From Paenibacillus sp. ACRRY (GTDB lineage Bacteria > Bacillota > Bacilli > Paenibacillales > Paenibacillaceae), in NCBI RefSeq assembly GCF_022346995.1, contig NZ_JAKRNM010000014.1, positions 1 through 64,000 on the forward strand: a stretch of 64,000 nt of DNA, written 5' to 3'. A program made the position numbers and the translations under genes. The notes below the pieces were generated by a model. The model had not been told where the DNA came from, made no database searches, and saw only the letters and a list, made by a program, of their open reading frames with translations. Below, in pieces: positions 36,144 through 44,837 of this stretch. Numbering within the stretch: the stretch's first letter is position 1; the number at the start of each line of letters is the position of its first letter.

Positions 36144-37076
36144 ATGGCACTACTCGAAGTTGAAGGACTCAAAATACACTTTCCGATTCGCGGTGGACTG
36201 ATCAAACGTGAAATTGGAAGTATCAAGGCAGTCGATGATGTAAGCTTCTCCATTGAGCAGGGACAGACTTACGGACTCGTTGGCGAGTCAGGCTCAGGCA
36301 AAACAACGACAGGGAGAGCCGTCATCGGACTCAACCATGTGACAGCCGGAAGAATTCTATTTAACGGCAAGGATCTTGCCAAAGAGCGGCGTAAGGACAG
36401 ACAACTCCAGCGTGATGTGCAAATGATCTTTCAAGACCCCTACTCTTCACTGAATCCCAAGAAGAGGGTTATCGACATTATTGCTGAACCTCTACGCAAC
36501 TATGAGCGGCTGACAGCTACGGAAGAGAAGAGACAAGTCAGAGATTTGCTAGAAAAAGTAGGTCTAAGTCCGGAGTCCATCTATAAGTATCCTCATGAAT
36601 TTTCCGGAGGACAGCGACAGCGGATCGGAATTGCCCGGGCAATTGCACTGAAGCCGAAACTAATCATTGCAGATGAACCCGTATCGGCTCTGGATGTATC
36701 CGTACAGGCACAAGTGCTTAATTTCATGCAGGAGATTCAAAAGGAGTTAAATCTGACCTATCTGTTCATCAGTCATGATCTCGGAATTATAAGACATATG
36801 TGTGATCAGATTGGAATTATGTATAAAGGTCGTTATGTCGAGCAAGGAACGACCGATGATATTTTTGAGAACCCACAGCATATCTATACCAAGCGTCTCA
36901 TAGCAGCTATTCCGGATATGGACCCAACCAAACGTGAGGAAATGATGGCTTTCCGTCAGCAGATCAAATCCGAGTATGAAAACTCATACCGAAATTTCTT
37001 CGATGAGGAAGGGCTTGCTTATTCGCTCCAATCCATTTCCAATACTCACCGAGTAGCTCTACCTCAGAAAGGTTGA
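36144..37076 (+). CDS. Oligopeptide ABC transporter ATP-binding protein (OppF/AppF-like)
   Basis: A 310-residue ABC ATPase that pairs with the preceding one. Walker A is GESGSGKTT, signature FSGGQRQRIGIARAIAL, Walker B LIIADEPVSALD, then the switch histidine in FISHDLG. GAGGAGG precedes the ATG at 36144. The C-terminal extension after residue 260 lacks the cysteines of the OppD partner. It starts 4 bp after the previous stop, indicating one operon. Confidence 0.92.
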   Translation: MALLEVEGLKIHFPIRGGLIKREIGSIKAVDDVSFSIEQGQTYGLVGESGSGKTTTGRAVIGLNHVTAGRILFNGKDLAKERRKDRQLQRDVQMIFQDPYSSLNPKKRVIDIIAEPLRNYERLTATEEKRQVRDLLEKVGLSPESIYKYPHEFSGGQRQRIGIARAIALKPKLIIADEPVSALDVSVQAQVLNFMQEIQKELNLTYLFISHDLGIIRHMCDQIGIMYKGRYVEQGTTDDIFENPQHIYTKRLIAAIPDMDPTKREEMMAFRQQIKSEYENSYRNFFDEEGLAYSLQSISNTHRVALPQKG

Positions 37077-37083
37077 AGGCCAT

Positions 37084-38046
37084 ATGTGGAATATAATACT
37101 ACGAAGAATCATGATTATGATCCCTCAGATCTTTTTGCTTAGTCTCTTGGTGTTCTTGATGGCCAAGGCAATGCCCGGCGACGCACTAACAGGCTTACTT
37201 GACCCGAGCATTGACCCTAAGGCTCTGGATGAACAAAGAGAACGACTTGGACTCAACAATCCATGGTATGTACAGTATTGGGACTGGATCAGAAATGCAG
37301 CACAAGGCGACTTCGGGCAATCTTTCCGATTTAAAATGCCAGTTATGGACTTGATTGGTCAACGAATCTCAAATACATTCTGGCTGGCTGTCGCAACGCT
37401 TGTGTTCACATACTTGATCGCGATTCCACTCGGTATTATCAGTGGTCGTTACAATGATACATGGTCTGACCGTTTAATTACGGGTTACACCTATTTAGGT
37501 TTTGCAGCACCTTTATTTATTTTTGCACTCGTTATGTTATGGATTTTTGGGTTCCACTTTGGGTTATTCCCAACTGGAGGTAGCGTAGCACCTGGACTTA
37601 CACCAGGAACATTTAGTTACGTTGCAAGCAAGTTCTATCATCTGTTATTACCAGCTTTATCTATGGCGTTGATTGCTACGGTATCCACTGTTCAATACCT
37701 GCGTAGTGAAATTATCGATATTAAGCACAAGGAATTTGTTCTCACTGCGAGGGCCAAGGGAGCCTCGGAATCACGAGTTTACAACAGGCATATTCTAAGA
37801 AACTCTCTACTTCCGATTGCCGCATTCTTTGGTTATGAGATCACTGGACTTATCGGAGGTACCATTATCATTGAGAGTATATTCAGTTATCCGGGCATGG
37901 GTCAGCTGTTTCTTAACTCAATCTCTCTTCGGGATTTTAGTGTTGTGACTGCGCTTGTCCTGATATTTGGTATCGCCACAATTCTGGGCTCGCTGTTATC
38001 TGACATTATTCTTGGATTGGTAGATCCACGTATACGGATCAAGTAA
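37084..38046 (+). CDS. Oligopeptide ABC transporter permease (OppB/DppB-like)
   Basis: A 320-residue integral membrane permease of the binding-protein-dependent family with six predicted membrane segments. The N-terminal MWNIILRRIMIMIPQIFLLS start and the EAA loop (FVLTARAKGASESRVYNRHILRNSLLP) that docks the ATPases are clear. It starts 7 bp after the oppF-like stop. It would form the channel together with the next gene. Confidence 0.92.
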   Translation: MWNIILRRIMIMIPQIFLLSLLVFLMAKAMPGDALTGLLDPSIDPKALDEQRERLGLNNPWYVQYWDWIRNAAQGDFGQSFRFKMPVMDLIGQRISNTFWLAVATLVFTYLIAIPLGIISGRYNDTWSDRLITGYTYLGFAAPLFIFALVMLWIFGFHFGLFPTGGSVAPGLTPGTFSYVASKFYHLLLPALSMALIATVSTVQYLRSEIIDIKHKEFVLTARAKGASESRVYNRHILRNSLLPIAAFFGYEITGLIGGTIIIESIFSYPGMGQLFLNSISLRDFSVVTALVLIFGIATILGSLLSDIILGLVDPRIRIK

Positions 38047-38073
38047 GAACTTGAAGATTTCGGGGTGAATAAA

Positions 38074-38979
38074 ATGAGCAAGGCCAATGATGTCGTTATA
38101 ACTTCACAGAAGATAGATAAGAGCCCCTCTAGCTTGAGTATCTTATGGAGGGAGCTAGTCCGGGATAAAGTGGCGCTAGTCTCGCTCATATTTTTAGGAT
38201 TAGTTTTATTACTAGTCTACGGAACTGCTTTGGTTCTGGATCAGGATGAAATTGTTAAAGTAGATCTATTCGCCTTGTATGAGCCGCCTTCCGCACAATA
38301 TTGGTTAGGAACAGATTACGGGGGTCGAGATGTATTCGGACAATTAGTCATAGGTACTCGGAACTCGTTATCCATTGCCATTCTTGTTACGGTAATGACA
38401 GGTTTCTTGGGAATCGTGATTGGTTTATTGTCCGGTTACTTCGGAGGATTAATTGATAATATATTCATGCGTATAGTGGATTTCTTCATGGTTCTTCCTT
38501 TCATGATGATCGTTATCGCGTTTGTTACAGCAGTACCCAAATATAATATTACTTCGTTCTCGCTAATCATGACAGCTTTCCTATGGATGGGAATTGCCAG
38601 ATTGATTCGGTCTAAGGCATTACAAGAGCGCGAACTAGAATATGTAAAGGCATCAAAAACGTTGGGTTCTTCTCATCTGAAAATCATGCTTTCACAGGTT
38701 CTACCTAATCTGAGCTCCATCATCATCGTAACGATGACATTGAACCTTGCTGCCAATATTGGCCTTGAATCCGGGTTGTCTTTCTTGGGATTTGGATTCC
38801 CTGAGAGCACACCTAGTCTTGGAACACTCGTAAGTTATGCACGTAATCCGCAAACCCTGGAATCCAGATGGTGGATATGGCTACCTGCGTCAGTACTTAT
38901 TCTGGTATTGATGTTGAGTATAAATAATGTCGGTCAAGCCCTTAAGCGTGCGACTGATGCAAGACAAAGAAGAGGTTAA
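38074..38979 (+). CDS. Oligopeptide ABC transporter permease (OppC/DppC-like)
   Basis: A 301-residue permease with the OppC-type N-terminal cytoplasmic and first membrane segment (LWRELVRDKVALVSLIFLGL), an extracytoplasmic loop with QYWLGTDYGGRDVFGQL, and the EAA motif ELEYVKASKTLGSSHLKIML. GGGGTGA lies 5 bp before the ATG at 38074; a GTG at 38065 overlaps that site. It pairs with the OppB-like permease. Confidence 0.92.
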   Translation: MSKANDVVITSQKIDKSPSSLSILWRELVRDKVALVSLIFLGLVLLLVYGTALVLDQDEIVKVDLFALYEPPSAQYWLGTDYGGRDVFGQLVIGTRNSLSIAILVTVMTGFLGIVIGLLSGYFGGLIDNIFMRIVDFFMVLPFMMIVIAFVTAVPKYNITSFSLIMTAFLWMGIARLIRSKALQERELEYVKASKTLGSSHLKIMLSQVLPNLSSIIIVTMTLNLAANIGLESGLSFLGFGFPESTPSLGTLVSYARNPQTLESRWWIWLPASVLILVLMLSINNVGQALKRATDARQRRG

Positions 38980-38996
38980 AAAGGGAGGAAAGGTTC

Positions 38997-40823
38997 ATGA
39001 AAAAGAGATTTTTTTCACGGGGACTATTTTTCACGATGATGTTGGTCTTCGTACTGGCGCTTGCGGCGTGCTCGGAGAAAGAGGCAGCAACACCAACGCC
39101 TTCTTCGAACACAGGGGAGACGAAGACAGAGGAGAAGCCTGCTAATGAAGAGGGCGTATATTCCATTGAGGACTTTAACAATGTTAAAACCAACGAAGGC
39201 ACCGCCATTGAAGGTGGATCCATCACTTACGGACTCGTGTCCGACACAGCGTTTGAAGGAACATTGAACTTTAACTTTTACTCCGGTAATCCGGATGCGA
39301 TGGTTCTGGGTTGGTTCGATGAAGGTTTGCTGACTTGGGATAAAGACTATGTATATACCAACGATGGTGCTGCAACGTATGAAACATCCGAAGATGGAAA
39401 AACGTTCACACTGACTATTCGTGATAATGTAAACTGGCATGATGGTAAGCCGGTAACAGCAGAAGATTTGCAATTTGCTTATGAAGTTATCGGTAACAAG
39501 GCTTATGATGGTCCTCGTTATGATTCCAACTTCACAAGTGTAGTAGGTATGGATGAATACCATGCTGGAACTGCAAAAACGATCTCTGGTATCAAAGTGC
39601 TGAGTGACAAACAAATCAGCATCACTTACAAAGAATCTACACCGTCCCTGCTGACAGGTGGCGTATGGACATATCCGCTGGCTAAACATATCTTCGGTGA
39701 TATGGATGTAGCAAAAATGTCCTCTTCCAAAGAAGTGCGTGAAACTCCAATCGGTTTTGGTCCATTTAAAGTGGAAACCATCACTCCAGGTGAGTCTGTA
39801 ACATTTGTGAAAAATGAAGACTACTGGCGTGGAGCTCCAAAACTGGATAAAGTGACTTTGAAAGTTATCAACCCAACAACGGTTGTTCAAGAATTGAAAT
39901 CTGGCGGGGTAGACCTCGTGGATGCATTCCCTACAGATCAATATAAAGACAATGCAGATATGTCCAATGTGGAATTCCTGGGTGCAATCGACCGTGCTTA
40001 TACGTACATCGGTTTCAAACTGGGTACATGGGATGAAGAAAACGGAAAAGTTGTAACGAATCCTGATGCAAAAATGGCTGACAAAAACTTGCGTAAAGCG
40101 ATGTGGATGGCTGTAGACAACGACCAAGTCGGTAAACGTTTCTACAACGGTCTGCGTTGGAACGCAACAACATTGATTCCGCCGTCTCACCCTGAATTCC
40201 ATGATTCCAACAATCCGGGTGCAGCCTATGATCCTGAAGCAGCAAAAGCACTGCTTGATGAAGCTGGCTACAAATTGGACGGAGAATTCCGTACCAATCC
40301 AGACGGATCACCACTGGAGATCAACTTCGTTTCCATGACAGGTGGCGACACAGCTGAACCACTGGCACGTTATTATGTTCAATCCTGGGCAGCAATCGGT
40401 CTGAAAGTGAACCTCGAAATGGTTGAGTTTAACAGCTTCTATGACCGCGTTGGTAACACGGGTAAGGATGATCCAAACATCGATGTATATCAAGCCGCAT
40501 GGGGCGTTGGTATTGACGTAGATCCAGCAGGTTTGTATGGTCGCGATGCACTGTATAACTTCTCCAGATTCTCAAGTGAGAAAAATGATGAGTTGCTTGC
40601 AAAAGGTGTCTCTGCTGAAGCCTTTGATGTAGACAAACGTAAAGAAATCTACAATGAATGGCAGCAGTACATGGTTGATGAAGTTCCTGTATTCCCGACA
40701 CTGTACCGTGCTGTAGTAGCACCGGTTAACAAACGTGTGATGAACTACGCTATTGGTGATGGAACAGGTATCTACCTGAACGATCTGGCCGTTAACGCAG
40801 ATAAACCAGTAGTGGCTGAGTAA
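38997..40823 (+). CDS. Oligopeptide-binding lipoprotein (OppA/AppA-like)
   Basis: A 608-residue extracellular solute-binding protein (SBP family 5). The signal peptide ends in the lipobox ALAAC with acylated Cys25; a Ser/Thr/Glu-rich tether follows to about residue 55. The binding core contains NVNWHDGKPVTAEDLQFAYE and the long C-terminal lobe with NLRKAMWMAVDNDQV. It captures peptides for the preceding permease pair. It is the last gene of the operon, with a terminator 150 bp downstream. Codon use is biased to A/T endings, suggesting strong expression. Confidence 0.92.
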   Translation: MKKRFFSRGLFFTMMLVFVLALAACSEKEAATPTPSSNTGETKTEEKPANEEGVYSIEDFNNVKTNEGTAIEGGSITYGLVSDTAFEGTLNFNFYSGNPDAMVLGWFDEGLLTWDKDYVYTNDGAATYETSEDGKTFTLTIRDNVNWHDGKPVTAEDLQFAYEVIGNKAYDGPRYDSNFTSVVGMDEYHAGTAKTISGIKVLSDKQISITYKESTPSLLTGGVWTYPLAKHIFGDMDVAKMSSSKEVRETPIGFGPFKVETITPGESVTFVKNEDYWRGAPKLDKVTLKVINPTTVVQELKSGGVDLVDAFPTDQYKDNADMSNVEFLGAIDRAYTYIGFKLGTWDEENGKVVTNPDAKMADKNLRKAMWMAVDNDQVGKRFYNGLRWNATTLIPPSHPEFHDSNNPGAAYDPEAAKALLDEAGYKLDGEFRTNPDGSPLEINFVSMTGGDTAEPLARYYVQSWAAIGLKVNLEMVEFNSFYDRVGNTGKDDPNIDVYQAAWGVGIDVDPAGLYGRDALYNFSRFSSEKNDELLAKGVSAEAFDVDKRKEIYNEWQQYMVDEVPVFPTLYRAVVAPVNKRVMNYAIGDGTGIYLNDLAVNADKPVVAE

Positions 40824-40976
40824 TTATACTTTTCTTATTCTAACTATCAGTGCCTTGTTCTCAAGGAAAGGTTACTTTTGAATCTATGAGCAACCATAAG
40901 GATTGGGGTCCTTTGACGAAGTCGGTTGCTGGATCGGTAATGAATTCCTCTGGGTACGATAAAAAGTGTCAATTGA

Positions 40977-41029
40977 AACATGGATTCTATCACTCTGGCA
41001 TGGGGTGAATAGAGTCCATGTTTTTTTTG
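40977..41029 (+). terminator. Terminator of the oligopeptide operon
   Basis: AACATGGATTCTATCAC (40977-40993) pairs with 41005-41022 with few mismatches around the CTCTGGCATGG region, followed by eight T. Beyond it, 41030-41110 is only an A/T-rich stretch. Confidence 0.85.
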
Positions 41030-41124
41030 ATGACAAAAAAATAAAAAAAATTTAACTTTTTTGCAAAAAAGTGCAGACCAAATGCCTCTTTCATTCGTCT
41101 ATATCTATAAGAGGTGATTCACTG

Positions 41125-42018
41125 ATGAGAAGATGGTGGAAACGGGCAGGAATGCTGCTGGCTCTGCTGGTCATTATATATGTGGGTGTTAAACCGGACA
41201 TACTGATAGGCAAACCGGGAATCAAGGCGGAATCTGCGGTATTGATGGATTTGAGTACAGGCAAGATCTTGATGGATTATAATGGTTCAATGGAAATGGC
41301 CCCTGCGGGTATCAGCAAATTGATGACAGAGCTGCTCGTCATGGAAGCCGTCATGAATGGCGAGGCACGCTGGGATGATGCGGTTAATGTTAGCCTGTAC
41401 GCCAGTTCGGTGGGGGGTACTCAGCTTGCACTCAAGCAAGGGGAGAAATTTACAGTACAGGAGCTTTTTCAGACGATGGCGGTATATTCCGCTAATGATG
41501 CAGCTGTTGCACTTGCAGAGCATATTGGTGGTACGGAGCAGTCGTTTGTACAGAAGATGAACGAGAAATCCTCGGAGATTGGCATGTCAACGGATACAGT
41601 CTTCAGGAACTCAACAGGACTGAGTGAGAAACAGCTGGGTCCTAACCGTCCTGATGTAATTCAGGGACAGACCGTCATGACAGCTACGGATGCATGCAAA
41701 CTTGCACAATATCTAATTGAAAAATACCCCGAAGTACTCAAGGTCTCCAGCCAAACTCAGGTCTCCATGCATCAAAAAGGAATTTATATGAGCAACACGA
41801 ACTGGATGCTATCCGCCATTGGAGGACCTTACGCTTACGATGGCAATGACGGATTGAAGACTGGCTATGATCCACTTACAGGCTACCACTTTGTAGGAAC
41901 AGCAGAGCGCGATGGCAAAAGACTGATCTCGGTCGTATTCGGTACAGAAAGCCGTGAAAGCCGTTTTAACGAAACACGCAAACTGCTCAATTATGGTTTC
42001 TCTGGCTCAAAGAATTAA
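41125..42018 (+). CDS. PBP5-like D,D-carboxypeptidase homologue lacking the catalytic serine
   Basis: A 297-residue protein of the S11 (DacF/PBP5) fold with an N-terminal membrane segment (MLLALLVIIYVGV) and no C-terminal PBP5 domain II. The SxN motif (Ser122-Ala-Asn124, in YSANDAAVAL) and KTG (Lys245, in DGLKTGYDPLTG) are present. The SxxK motif reads PAGISKLMT: Lys65 is there, but the nucleophile position 62 is glycine. S11 enzymes need this serine, so the protein is probably not a peptidase and may be a binding pseudoenzyme. The ATG at 41125 is preceded by GAGGTGATT. It is followed at 105 bp by the SLH-S9 peptidase gene. Confidence 0.82.
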   Translation: MRRWWKRAGMLLALLVIIYVGVKPDILIGKPGIKAESAVLMDLSTGKILMDYNGSMEMAPAGISKLMTELLVMEAVMNGEARWDDAVNVSLYASSVGGTQLALKQGEKFTVQELFQTMAVYSANDAAVALAEHIGGTEQSFVQKMNEKSSEIGMSTDTVFRNSTGLSEKQLGPNRPDVIQGQTVMTATDACKLAQYLIEKYPEVLKVSSQTQVSMHQKGIYMSNTNWMLSAIGGPYAYDGNDGLKTGYDPLTGYHFVGTAERDGKRLISVVFGTESRESRFNETRKLLNYGFSGSKN

Positions 42019-42123
42019 ATGTTGCCGTATTCCCCCAACTGTAAACTTATGGATTATCATGGTAAAATGATTTACGGATAATTCCAAATTATTCTGTAAT
42101 TCACTTATAAGGGGGACTTAATA

Positions 42124-44553
42124 TTGAACGCAATTAGCAAAAAGGTATATGCTGTAACGCTAACCATGGCCATGTCGATTGCTCTGATTCAGCCTGCAGT
42201 TCAGGCAGCAGAAGCAAGCAAGCCTACAGCAGCCGTTGCTGAAGCCATAACTTCAAAGGCAGCACAGACGCTCAAGCAACTGGGATACATAGATGGTACA
42301 ACAGATGGAATGCAACAAACACAGACACCGATAACGCGTGCTCAAGCAGCAATCATCCTGCAACGTGTACTTAAACTCGATACACCTGCTTCTCTTACAG
42401 GCTTCGCTGATGTTCTGGCTAAAGATGAAGCCGCACCCGCAATCTATGCATTGAAGCAGAGTGGTCTCATTCAGGGACAAGCCAAAGGTTATGCACCGGA
42501 TGCACCACTCACGCGGGCACAGATGGCCTCATTATTTACCCGGGCATTTGAATTGAAGGATAACGGAATTCAGGTCGTATACAGTGATATGAAACAGATT
42601 CCCGAAGTGCATGCCGAGGATGCGGTTCGCCTCAAGCAGCATTTTATCATTGAAGGCAGTGCATTTAATGCCAAGGGTACAGTAACGCATGGTGAATTTG
42701 CCGAAGCATTGTATCTGGCACTAGGGCTTGATGTAGCAGCGGAGGGACTTACACCGCTGGAGGATTTCTTCAAGCAGCCTGCTCAGGCTGGATTCCAGAT
42801 GTCACCGGACGGCAAACATATGGCCTATCTGGAACCATGGAATAACCGTATGAACGTTGTGGTTAAGGAAAATGGTGGTACAGGCAAGCCGATCCGGATC
42901 ACGAGTGAAACCGATCGCAGTATTGCTGCCTTTGTATGGGCTACCGATGATAAATTGCTCTATGTGAAGGATGAAGCCGGGGACGAGAATTATCATATTT
43001 ATGTTACGGATATTGATGGTAAGAACAGCAAGGATCTTACCCCATACCCCAATACAAGAGCCATGTTGGTTGATCCGCTGGAGAGCATTCCAGATGAAAT
43101 TCTGGTGGGCATGAACAAACGCGATCCTCGGATCTTCGACGTATACCGCATCAATATTAAGACAGGCGAAGCTGTGCTTGCTGCCGAGAATCCAGGTAAT
43201 ATCTCGGGCTGGTTAACAGACCACGAAGGTAAGATTCGTGTAGCCGTATCCAGTGATGGCAACGTATCCTCGTTAATGTATCGTGATTCGGAGGATAAAA
43301 CGTTTGAGCCATTGCTAACCACAGAGCTGGGAGAGACGTTTGTTCCACTGATGTTCACCTATGACAACAAAAATATCTATGTTGCGTCTAACCTGGATCG
43401 GGATAAAACAGCTATTGTGGAATTTAGCCTTAGCACCAAGAAGGTAACGAGAACCATTTATGAAAACAAGGATGTGGATGTAACCAGCTTCATACCTTCG
43501 AAAGAGAAGGGGACAATTCTTGCAGCAGTTTATGAAACAGACAAGGTAAACTATGAATTCTTCGATGACGAGTTCAAAAAATTAATGCAGGATCTTCAAG
43601 CCAAAGTGCCCGGTAAGGAAGTTAGCATCTCCAACATGACCGAAGAAGGTCAGGTCCTGTTTGCCGCTTATAGTGACAAGTCGATGGGTACCTATTATTT
43701 CTACGATTCGAAGACAGGCAAGCTGGATAAATTGGCTGACGCTGCACCATGGATTGATGAGAGCAAGATGTCGGACATGAAACCTGTGACCTTTACGTCA
43801 CGTGATGGTTTAACCCTTCATGGTTATCTGACACTACCTAACGGGGCGGAAGCTTCCGGGCTACCACTCGTTGTTGTCCCGCACGGCGGGCCATGGGCTC
43901 GTGACTCATGGGGCTTCAGTCCGGAAATCCAGTTCCTTGCCAGCCGCGGGTATGCTGTACTGCAGGTGAACTTCCGTGGCTCCACAGGATATGGAAAAGC
44001 GTTCCTGGATGCAGGGAACAAAGAGTGGGGCAAAGCGATGCAGAACGATCTTACGGATGGCGTAAACTGGCTGGTTAAAGAGGGAACAGTCGATCCAGAA
44101 CGTGTAGCCATTTATGGTGGATCATATGGAGGTTACGCAGCGCTAGCCGGACTGGCATTCACACCGGACGTGTATGCTGCCGGAATCAGCTACGTGGGAC
44201 CTTCCAATCTGTTCACCCTGCTGGATTCCCTTCCACCCTATTGGGAGTCTGAGCGGAACATGTTCTATGAGCGCATGGGTGATCCGGTGAAAGATAAGGA
44301 GCTGCTGACTGAAGCCTCACCATTGTTCCATATCGATCAGATGAAGGCGCCACTATTTGTCGTACAAGGTGCGAATGATCCGCGGGTTAAACAGGCAGAG
44401 TCTGATCAGATCGTGGAAGCACTGCGCGACCGTGGTGTCGATGTCCCTTACATGTTAAAAGCAAACGAAGGGCATGGTTTCGCTAATATCGAGAATCAGC
44501 TTGATCTGTATCGGGCGATTGAGAAATTCCTCAATCGTCACCTGATGCAGTAA
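42124..44553 (+). CDS. Cell-surface S9 peptidase (prolyl oligopeptidase type) with SLH domains
   Basis: An 809-residue secreted protein. A signal peptide (to about residue 27, ending PAVQAAEA) is followed by three S-layer-homology repeats (about residues 35-200, with ITRAQAAIILQRVLKL, LTRAQMASLFTRAFEL and the weaker VTHGEFAEALYLALGL). A beta-propeller with WD-type repeats lies at about 220-560. The alpha/beta hydrolase domain has nucleophile Ser667 in YGGSYGGYAAL, Asp752 in GANDPRV and His784 in EGHGF. SLH repeats bind pyruvylated secondary wall polymers, so the enzyme should sit on the outer wall and trim peptides. The start is TTG after GGGGGA. No trypsin-like partner is adjacent. Confidence 0.88.
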   Translation: MNAISKKVYAVTLTMAMSIALIQPAVQAAEASKPTAAVAEAITSKAAQTLKQLGYIDGTTDGMQQTQTPITRAQAAIILQRVLKLDTPASLTGFADVLAKDEAAPAIYALKQSGLIQGQAKGYAPDAPLTRAQMASLFTRAFELKDNGIQVVYSDMKQIPEVHAEDAVRLKQHFIIEGSAFNAKGTVTHGEFAEALYLALGLDVAAEGLTPLEDFFKQPAQAGFQMSPDGKHMAYLEPWNNRMNVVVKENGGTGKPIRITSETDRSIAAFVWATDDKLLYVKDEAGDENYHIYVTDIDGKNSKDLTPYPNTRAMLVDPLESIPDEILVGMNKRDPRIFDVYRINIKTGEAVLAAENPGNISGWLTDHEGKIRVAVSSDGNVSSLMYRDSEDKTFEPLLTTELGETFVPLMFTYDNKNIYVASNLDRDKTAIVEFSLSTKKVTRTIYENKDVDVTSFIPSKEKGTILAAVYETDKVNYEFFDDEFKKLMQDLQAKVPGKEVSISNMTEEGQVLFAAYSDKSMGTYYFYDSKTGKLDKLADAAPWIDESKMSDMKPVTFTSRDGLTLHGYLTLPNGAEASGLPLVVVPHGGPWARDSWGFSPEIQFLASRGYAVLQVNFRGSTGYGKAFLDAGNKEWGKAMQNDLTDGVNWLVKEGTVDPERVAIYGGSYGGYAALAGLAFTPDVYAAGISYVGPSNLFTLLDSLPPYWESERNMFYERMGDPVKDKELLTEASPLFHIDQMKAPLFVVQGANDPRVKQAESDQIVEALRDRGVDVPYMLKANEGHGFANIENQLDLYRAIEKFLNRHLMQ

Positions 44554-44620
44554 TAGTGTACATCCAAGTTATCTGTTTCGCTAAATGAAGCAGCCATAGG
44601 TAATCTTCATAAGGCAGCGC

Positions 44621-44667
44621 GCTGTCCCTCAGGTTAGATTCACACACAATCTGGGGACAGCTTTTTT
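44621..44667 (+). terminator. Terminator after the S9 peptidase gene
   Basis: GCTGTCCC (44621-44628) pairs with GGGACAGC (44654-44661), with a 25-base loop, followed by TTTTTT. Confidence 0.85.
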
Positions 44668-44711
44668 CATTAAAAACATACTAATATCCCGTGTAAATCC
44701 ATATTAATGAA

Positions 44712-44756
44712 TTGACATATGAAATCCATTTGTTTTAAAATGACCAGTGAGTCATT
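44712..44756 (+). promoter_or_regulatory. MFS exporter promoter with an operator-like palindrome
   Basis: TTGACA (44712-44717) and TAAAAT (44736-44741) form a good sigma-A promoter with an 18-bp spacer. AATGACCAGTGAGTCATT (44739-44756) is an inverted repeat (AATGAC/GTCATT) that overlaps the -10 and start site. Such an arrangement is typical for repression by a TetR- or MarR-type regulator, but no such gene is adjacent. The leader to the ATG is about 90 nt. Confidence 0.6.
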
Positions 44757-44837
44757 ATTGTTCTAATTTGTTTAATATATATGTAGCATCCTGGCATAGG
44801 CTGGGCAATTGTGATCTGATCGGGGAGGTAAGTAGAG

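Noticed and set aside
39024..40202. 392-codon minus-strand open frame
   Set aside because: It is antisense to the oligopeptide-binding lipoprotein and Cys/His/Phe-rich in the way typical of shadow frames.
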